A stretch of DNA of 11,244 nucleotides. Origin: JBKHJZ01 sp046537875. Its GTDB lineage: Bacteria; Actinomycetota; Acidimicrobiia; Acidimicrobiales; VFJN01. Below, piece after piece: positions 6,352-11,244 of this stretch (position 1 is its first letter; each line of letters begins with the position of its first letter). Location of the stretch: contig JBKHJZ010000108.1 of the NCBI GenBank assembly GCA_046537875.1, positions 1-11,244 of the forward strand, read 5' to 3'. Under the pieces are notes generated by a model. That model did not search any database and had not been told where the DNA came from. It worked only from the letters and a program-made list of their open reading frames with translations. A program made the translations under genes and the position numbers.

Positions 6352-7668
6352 ATGGATGCGAGCATCGTGCGGAGGCCCCCGTTCGGGAGCAACCCGCTCG
6401 TCGGGGAGCGGGGCACCGACACCCGCCGCCGCATCCTCGCCGTGGCGCTCGACGTGTTCGGCGAGGTGGGCTTCGCCGACGCCCGCGTCGAGCTCATCAC
6501 CCGGCGTGCCGGCTGCTCCCGGCCGGCGTTCTACCAGTACTTCTCGTCGAAGGACGACGTGTTCTGGACCCTCGCCGGCCAGCTCGGCACGGAGATGGTG
6601 GCGCTGGCCGAGCGGCTCGGTCGCGTCACCCCCGACGCCGCCGGCCTGGCGCACCTGACCGAGTGGATCGGCGAGTTCATGGCCCTCCACGAGGCCTGGG
6701 AACCGGTGTTCCGCTCGTTCCAGGCCGCCAGCCGCGACCGCCGCAGTGAGGCCCGCGGCTCCACCGACATCAGCCAACGGACGGGCCTGGCCCTCCTGAA
6801 GGCGTTCGAGGCCCCCGACGACCAGGCCGACCGGCGCCTGATCACCGGCCTTCTCGCGATGCTGATCCGCTGCAGCTTCTACGCCGAGCAGGCCCCGCGG
6901 GGCATGACCCGCAAGCCCCTGGTGCGGGGCGTGGCGCAGCTGTTCCACCGGGTCTTCGAGGGCCCGACCGACGGCGTGAACGTGGTCCGCTCCGGCCCGG
7001 TGCCGCAGCGCATCACGGTCACGGCCCACGAGCCGACCGGCGACGCCCGCTCCCTGCGGCCGCGCGGCGAGGCGACGCGGCGGCGCCTGCTCGACGCGGG
7101 GGCCTCGGTGCTGCCCGAGCGCGGCTACCACGACACCCGCGTCGACGACATCGTCGAGGCGGCCGGGGTGAGCCACGGCACCTTCTACCGGTACTTCGCG
7201 CACAAGGACGACTTCTTCCGGGCGCTCGCGCAGGACGCCTCCACCCGCATGATCGAGCTCGTCGACCGGCTCCGCCTCGACTGGTCGGCCGGCGAGCTGC
7301 GCGCCTGGCTCGATGACTGGTTCAGCGCCTACGAGGCCGACGGCGGGGTGATCAGCACCTGGCAGGAGATGCAGGCCAGCGCCGAGCTGTCCGCCTTCTC
7401 GCGGCAGGTGGCGGCATCGGTGTTCACCCGCCTGGTACGGCTGCTCGAGCGGCGGGACTTCGGCGACCCGCTCGTGGACGCCACCACCTTCCTCGCGCTC
7501 ATCGAACGCATGCCCTACTGCGTCTACACCCTCCGGTTCATGTCACGCGGCGACGCGGTCGAGTCGATGCTCACCGTGATCCGGCGTGGCTTCCTCGCCA
7601 TCGACGACACACCGGCCGAACGCATCCGCCGGCCGCTCGGGGTCAGCGGCCGGGCAGCTCGCTCTTGA
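6352..7668 (+). CDS. Tandem double-module TetR-family transcriptional regulator
   Basis: A 438-residue protein, about twice the usual ~200 for TetR regulators, containing two complete modules. Module 1: DNA-binding helix-turn-helix at residues 22-72 (TRRRILAVALDVFGEVGF, CSRPAFYQYFSSKDDVFW), then a helical ligand/dimer domain to about 215. Module 2: helix-turn-helix at 240-289 (ATRRRLLDAGASVLPERGY, SHGTFYRYFAHKDDFF), then a second helical domain to the C-terminus. There is no stop or frameshift between them. The ATG at 6352 is chosen because a TAGCGT box lies 7 nt upstream; sequence before it is low-complexity Arg/Pro. The gene is divergent from the amidohydrolase-DUF35-thiolase operon and is probably its regulator, likely a repressor relieved by a pathway CoA ester (inference). 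The two recognition helices differ (SRPAFYQYF versus SHGTFYRYF), suggesting unequal half-sites. Its 3' end overlaps the convergent ligase gene by 26 bp. Confidence 0.93.
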   Translation: MDASIVRRPPFGSNPLVGERGTDTRRRILAVALDVFGEVGFADARVELITRRAGCSRPAFYQYFSSKDDVFWTLAGQLGTEMVALAERLGRVTPDAAGLAHLTEWIGEFMALHEAWEPVFRSFQAASRDRRSEARGSTDISQRTGLALLKAFEAPDDQADRRLITGLLAMLIRCSFYAEQAPRGMTRKPLVRGVAQLFHRVFEGPTDGVNVVRSGPVPQRITVTAHEPTGDARSLRPRGEATRRRLLDAGASVLPERGYHDTRVDDIVEAAGVSHGTFYRYFAHKDDFFRALAQDASTRMIELVDRLRLDWSAGELRAWLDDWFSAYEADGGVISTWQEMQASAELSAFSRQVAASVFTRLVRLLERRDFGDPLVDATTFLALIERMPYCVYTLRFMSRGDAVESMLTVIRRGFLAIDDTPAERIRRPLGVSGRAARS

Positions 7669-9157
7669 GGACCTTGCCGGTGGCGTTGCGGGGCAGGGCG
7701 TCGAGGAACGTCCAGGAGCGCGGCAGCTTGGACTCCGACAGCCGCTCGGCGCAGAAGGCCCGCAGCTCGTCGGCGCTGGGTGCGGCGCCGGGCGCGAGCA
7801 CGACCCATGCCCCCACGTCCTCGCCGAGCACCGGGTGGTCGATCCCGGCGACGGCCGCCTCCCGCACCGCGGGGTGCTCGTACAGCACGGCCTCGACATC
7901 GGTGGCGTGGATGTTGTTGCCGCCCCGGATGATCACGTCCTTCCGGCGCCCGACGATGTAGAGGAAGCCGTCCTCGTCGAGGTAGGCGAGGTCGCCCGTG
8001 TGGAGCCAGCCGTCCCGCCACGTGCGGGCGGTGGCATCGGCATCGTCGAAGTACTCGCGCTCACGCCCCGGGTTGCGCACCACCAGCTCGCCGATCGCCC
8101 GGGCCGGCAGCTCTGCGCCGTCGTCGCCCACGATGCGGAACTCCGTGGGCGGCACGGGCCTGCCCACCGAGCCGACCCGCTTCGACTGCTCCTCGGGCGG
8201 CATGAAGCAGAAGGCCGGACCCGCCTCGGTCATCCCCCACGAGTTCGACACCATGGCGTTCGGCAGCCGTTCCTGGAGCCGGGCGATGGTGCCGGGCGCC
8301 ACCGGAGCGCTCCCCAGCGAGCAGATCGTGATGCTCGACAGGTCGGCGTGCCGGAAGCGGGGGCTGGCGATCAGAAGCTCGGCCATGGCCGGCACGAGGA
8401 ACGTGGCGCCCGGGTGCCGCTGCTCGACCACGTCGAACCAGCGGTCCACGTCGAACCGGGGAAGGTAGAGCAGCCGCATCCCCAGCTTCATCGGGTTGTA
8501 CACGAACGCGATGCCGGCGAACGTGAACATCGGCGACGCGTGGAGCCAGCCCGAGCCGGTCCAGTGCGGCAGCCCGGTGGGCATCATCGCGGCGTTCCGG
8601 TGGCGGACCACCACGCCCTTGGGGCGCCCGGTGGTCCCCGACGTGTACATCAGGTCGGCCATGTCGTCGCCGCTCAGCGGGACCTGGATGGCAGAGTCGT
8701 CGACGTCGGCGGCGTCGTCCCATGACACGAGATCGTCACCGGCGGCGACCTGGCCGGTCGTCACCACCTGGCGGAGGGCGGGCAGCTCGCCCCGGGCGCC
8801 GGCCAGCAGCGGGGTGGTCGACGCGCCGCTCACCGCCACCACCGCACCGGCGTGGCGGAGCACGTAGCACAGCTCCCGGGCGACGAGCCGGGTGCTGACC
8901 GGGACTGCGACTGCCCCGGCCTTGTGGACCGCCGCGTAGGCGACGAGGAACCGGTCCGGCTCCTCCGGCGGCACGTGGAGGGCGATGCGATCGCCCTTCG
9001 TGATTCCGGCGGCGGCGAACCACCGCGCCAGCCGGTTGGAGCGGCGCTCCCACTCGCCGAACGTGAGATCCTCGTCGGTGGCGACGTTGGTGAACCCGAC
9101 CTCGTCCGCGAGGTGCTCGGCCATCAGCCGGAGCTGGTCCGGCAGCAGGTCAGCCAC
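7643..9157 (-). CDS. Acyl-CoA synthetase (AMP-forming ligase), second copy
   Basis: A complete 504-residue ANL-superfamily ligase, probably forming an acyl-CoA from a free acid. Motifs: phosphate loop YTSGTTGRPKG (Tyr171 to Lys180), NSWGMTEAG, GWLHTGD ending at Asp389, hinge GRRKDVIIRGGNNIHATDVE, and catalytic Lys495 in NATGKVLKSELPGR. It is clearly distinct from the ligase at the left edge (different lid and substrate-pocket sequence), so different substrates are likely. The GTG at 9157 is chosen because the N-terminus ADLLPDQLRLMAEHLADEVGF looks family-like. A GGGGGAG lies only 2 nt upstream, rather close, so ATG 9124 is a possible alternative. It follows the fused dehydrogenase by 66 nt on the same strand, suggesting that activation and desaturation are co-expressed. 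The stop lies inside the convergent TetR gene's 3' end. Confidence 0.95.
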   Translation of the reverse strand: MADLLPDQLRLMAEHLADEVGFTNVATDEDLTFGEWERRSNRLARWFAAAGITKGDRIALHVPPEEPDRFLVAYAAVHKAGAVAVPVSTRLVARELCYVLRHAGAVVAVSGASTTPLLAGARGELPALRQVVTTGQVAAGDDLVSWDDAADVDDSAIQVPLSGDDMADLMYTSGTTGRPKGVVVRHRNAAMMPTGLPHWTGSGWLHASPMFTFAGIAFVYNPMKLGMRLLYLPRFDVDRWFDVVEQRHPGATFLVPAMAELLIASPRFRHADLSSITICSLGSAPVAPGTIARLQERLPNAMVSNSWGMTEAGPAFCFMPPEEQSKRVGSVGRPVPPTEFRIVGDDGAELPARAIGELVVRNPGREREYFDDADATARTWRDGWLHTGDLAYLDEDGFLYIVGRRKDVIIRGGNNIHATDVEAVLYEHPAVREAAVAGIDHPVLGEDVGAWVVLAPGAAPSADELRAFCAERLSESKLPRSWTFLDALPRNATGKVLKSELPGR

Positions 9158-9167
9158 CGCTCCCCCG

Positions 9168-9179
9168 CACCGGCCGGTG
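9168..9179. repeat. 12-bp perfect palindrome upstream of the second ligase
   Basis: CACCGGCCGGTG lies in the 66-nt gap between the dehydrogenase stop and the ligase start, 10 nt before the GTG. Its 10-bp core ACCGGCCGGT recurs at 4433-4442, across the DUF35-thiolase junction. It could be a regulator site or chance in high-G+C DNA. Confidence 0.3.
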
Positions 9180-9223
9180 GGTCCGACAGGGCACCTGGTG
9201 CGCGTCGGCCCCGCGGGCCCTGC

Positions 9224-11244
9224 TCACGACGTGGGCTCCGGGTCGCGTGGGAGCCCGAGCAGGCGCTCCCCGATGACGTTGCGCTGGATCTCGCTGGTGC
9301 CCCCGGCGATCGTGAGGCACCGGTTGGCCAGGGCCCCGAACGTCCACCGGTCCGCGGCGCCCACGGTCGTGGCGCCCTCGGGACCCAGGAGGGCCAGGCC
9401 GAGCTCCTGCGTGCGCTGGTCGTGCTCGGCACCGAGCAGCTTGCGGATGCTGGCCTCCGGACCTGGCTCCGCACCTGCGACCGACCGGGCGGTGATGCGG
9501 AGCCCCATCACCGCGAGCGAGTGGGCCTCGGCCACCAGCGCGCCCACCTGGTCGAGCACCACCGGGTCGGCATTCGGCCCCTCCGTGCCGACGCGCTCGG
9601 CCACCAGGGAGAGGAGCGCCTCGATCCCGCCACCGAACGACGAGCCCTCGCCCATCGACACCCGCTCGTTGGCGAGCGTCGTGCGGGCCAGCGGCCAACC
9701 GCCGTCGACCTCGCCGACCACGCCGTCGTCGGGCACGAACACCTCGTCGAGGAACACCTCGTTGAACATGGCGAGGCCGGTGAGCTCGCGCAACGGGCGG
9801 ACGTCGATGCCGGGGCTGCGCATGTCGACCACGAAGTACGTGATGCCGAGGTGCTTCGGGGCCGCCGGGTCGGTGCGGGCGAGGCAGATGCCCCAGTCGG
9901 CGTCGGCGGCCATCGACGTCCAGACCTTCTGTCCCGTCAGCAGCCAGCCACCGTCGGCGCGGGTGGCCCGGGTGGTGAGCGACGCCAGGTCGGATCCGGC
10001 GTCGGGCTCGCTGAACAGCTGGCACCAGGTGACCTCGCCCCGCAGCGTCGGCCCCACCCACCGCTGCTGCTGCTCGGGGGTGCCGTGGGCGATGATCGTG
10101 GGCGCCGACCAGGCGCCCACCTGCAGGTGCGGGACCCGCACCTTCGCGCGGCGGAGCTCCTGCTCGATCACGAGCTGCTCCACCGCACCCGCCCCGCGCC
10201 CCCAGGGGGGCGGCCAGTGCGGCACCAGGAACCCGGCGTCGGTCAGCGGCGCCCGGCGCTCGTGCCGGGGCAGGGCGGCGATCGCCTCGGCGGTGCCCCG
10301 CACCTCGGCCCGGAGGGCCTCGGCCTCTGCCGGCAGCTCGAGCGCTAGGCGGCGGCGGGTGCCACCGAGCGCATGGGTCGCCGCGGCCCGGCGCCAGCGT
10401 GCGGGGCCACAGATCAGCTGGCGGAGGGCCAGCGCCCGACGGAGATGGAGGTGGGCGTCGTGCTCCCACGTGAAGCCCAGACCGCCGAGCACCTGGATGC
10501 AGTGCTTGGCCACGGTGGCGTAGCCGTCGAGCGCGATCGCCCCCGCAGCGGCGGCAGCGAGGGTCGCCTCGGCGCCGGCGTCGGCCACGTCGGCGCCGGG
10601 GTCCTCGCCGTCGAGCGCCATCGCCGCGTCCCAGGCCACCGCCCGCACCTGCTCGAGCTGGACCAGCATGTCGGCACACCGGTGCTTCACCGCCTGGAAC
10701 TGCCCGATCGGCCGCCCGAACTGCCGGCGGGTGGCGGCGTGCTCCGACGCCGTCGCCACGCACCAGGCCGCGCCACCGGCGCACTCGGCCGCGGCCAGCA
10801 CCACGCCGAGCGACTCCACTCGCTCGCGCCCCAGCCCGGCGAGCACCTCGGCCGGCGTCCCCGCGAGCTCGAGGCGGGCCAGGCGACGGGTGGGGTCGAG
10901 CGAGTCCAGCGGGGTCACGATGGCGTCCGCAGAAGCCACCACGCACCACCGCTCGTCGCCCTCGACGGCCACGGGCAGCACCACCAGGTCGGCGAGTGCA
11001 CCGCACAGCACCGGGCCCGTGCACCCGGTGACGCTCACCCCGTCGCCGCCGGGCGTCCGCTCGCCGGTGAGCGTCCCGTCCAGCGCCACGGTCCCGACCG
11101 CCCGCCCCGCCGCCAGGTCCGCCAGGCACCACCGGGGTGGCCGCGATGGCCGTGCGTCCGCGGGAGCACCGGGCTCGGGCACCCGCGTGCCGGCGTCGAT
11201 CGCGGCGGCCGCCCACACGGTGGGCAGCATCGGGCCCGGGGCCA
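9224..11244 (-). CDS. Fused double acyl-CoA dehydrogenase (FadE34-like architecture), 5' end cut by window edge
   Basis: At least 672 residues made of two acyl-CoA dehydrogenase units in one chain. The frame is open to the right edge (APGP before Met at 11230), and the N-terminal helical region typical of the family is missing, so the gene starts outside the window. Unit 1 keeps the FAD-binding block RRQFGRPIGQFQAVKH (about 10731-10684) and VLGGLGFTWEHDAHLHLRRA. A linker follows around 10300-10400. Unit 2 has FSEPDAGSDLASL (about 10015-9977), TGQKVWTS and the C-terminal AGGTSEIQRNVIGERLLG, but lacks the RxxFGxPIxxFQ block. Mycobacterial FadE34, of about 700 residues and acting in cholesterol side-chain oxidation, has this fused plan; other steroid dehydrogenases (FadE28-FadE29) are heteromers of such units. 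Expected reaction: FAD-dependent alpha,beta-desaturation of a bulky acyl-CoA. The second ligase follows in the same direction. The substrate is inference. Confidence 0.93.
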   Translation of the reverse strand, partial: APGPMLPTVWAAAAIDAGTRVPEPGAPADARPSRPPRWCLADLAAGRAVGTVALDGTLTGERTPGGDGVSVTGCTGPVLCGALADLVVLPVAVEGDERWCVVASADAIVTPLDSLDPTRRLARLELAGTPAEVLAGLGRERVESLGVVLAAAECAGGAAWCVATASEHAATRRQFGRPIGQFQAVKHRCADMLVQLEQVRAVAWDAAMALDGEDPGADVADAGAEATLAAAAAGAIALDGYATVAKHCIQVLGGLGFTWEHDAHLHLRRALALRQLICGPARWRRAAATHALGGTRRRLALELPAEAEALRAEVRGTAEAIAALPRHERRAPLTDAGFLVPHWPPPWGRGAGAVEQLVIEQELRRAKVRVPHLQVGAWSAPTIIAHGTPEQQQRWVGPTLRGEVTWCQLFSEPDAGSDLASLTTRATRADGGWLLTGQKVWTSMAADADWGICLARTDPAAPKHLGITYFVVDMRSPGIDVRPLRELTGLAMFNEVFLDEVFVPDDGVVGEVDGGWPLARTTLANERVSMGEGSSFGGGIEALLSLVAERVGTEGPNADPVVLDQVGALVAEAHSLAVMGLRITARSVAGAEPGPEASIRKLLGAEHDQRTQELGLALLGPEGATTVGAADRWTFGALANRCLTIAGGTSEIQRNVIGERLLGLPRDPEPTS

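Noticed and set aside
9150..9227. Short GTG-started frame overlapping the dehydrogenase stop (GTGA) and running to the ligase start
   Set aside because: Only about 25 codons, Arg/Gly-rich and without a recognisable domain; it is a chance open frame in high-G+C DNA.

Overview
The window is about 70% G+C or more and almost wholly coding. Its gene families are an acyl-CoA ligase, a cytochrome P450, a thiolase-like protein with a DUF35 partner, an amidohydrolase, a large fused acyl-CoA dehydrogenase and a double TetR regulator. Two genes also carry a TAGnnT box exactly 7 nt before the start codon. Together these point to an actinobacterium, most likely an Acidimicrobiia-type or mycobacteria-related lineage (inference; no rRNA or marker gene is present). 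No mobile elements, tRNA, rRNA or CRISPR arrays were seen.

Layout. (1) Plus strand, 1-3155: an acyl-CoA ligase cut by the left edge, a cytochrome P450 whose start overlaps the ligase stop (TGATG), and a 101-residue conserved-looking protein of unknown function that appears to have its own leaderless promoter. (2) Minus strand, 6135-3205: a compact operon of metal-dependent amidohydrolase, stand-alone DUF35 zinc-ribbon/OB-fold protein (4-nt overlap), and cysteine-less thiolase-like protein (7-nt gap). (3) A 216-bp divergent intergenic region (6136-6351) with an AT-rich promoter facing the amidohydrolase operon and a leaderless promoter facing the next gene. (4) Plus strand, 6352-7668: a 438-residue regulator made of two complete TetR modules in tandem. 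(5) Minus strand, 11244-7643: a fused double acyl-CoA dehydrogenase cut by the right edge, followed by a second acyl-CoA ligase whose 3' end overlaps the regulator convergently by 26 bp.

How the genes may work together (inference): the set resembles the side-chain degradation part of actinobacterial steroid or terpenoid catabolism. P450 oxidation would give an acid, a ligase would make the CoA thioester, the fused dehydrogenase would desaturate it, and after hydration the thiolase-like/DUF35 pair would cleave the chain in the manner of the Ltp2-ChsH2(DUF35) aldolase. No enoyl-CoA hydratase, ferredoxin or ferredoxin reductase is encoded here, so these must be supplied from elsewhere. The substrate cannot be read from the sequence. 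The least ordinary items are the double TetR regulator, the small three-cysteine protein next to the P450, the glycine-rich loop in the thiolase-like protein, and the amidohydrolase-DUF35-thiolase operon as a possible uncharacterised catabolic unit.
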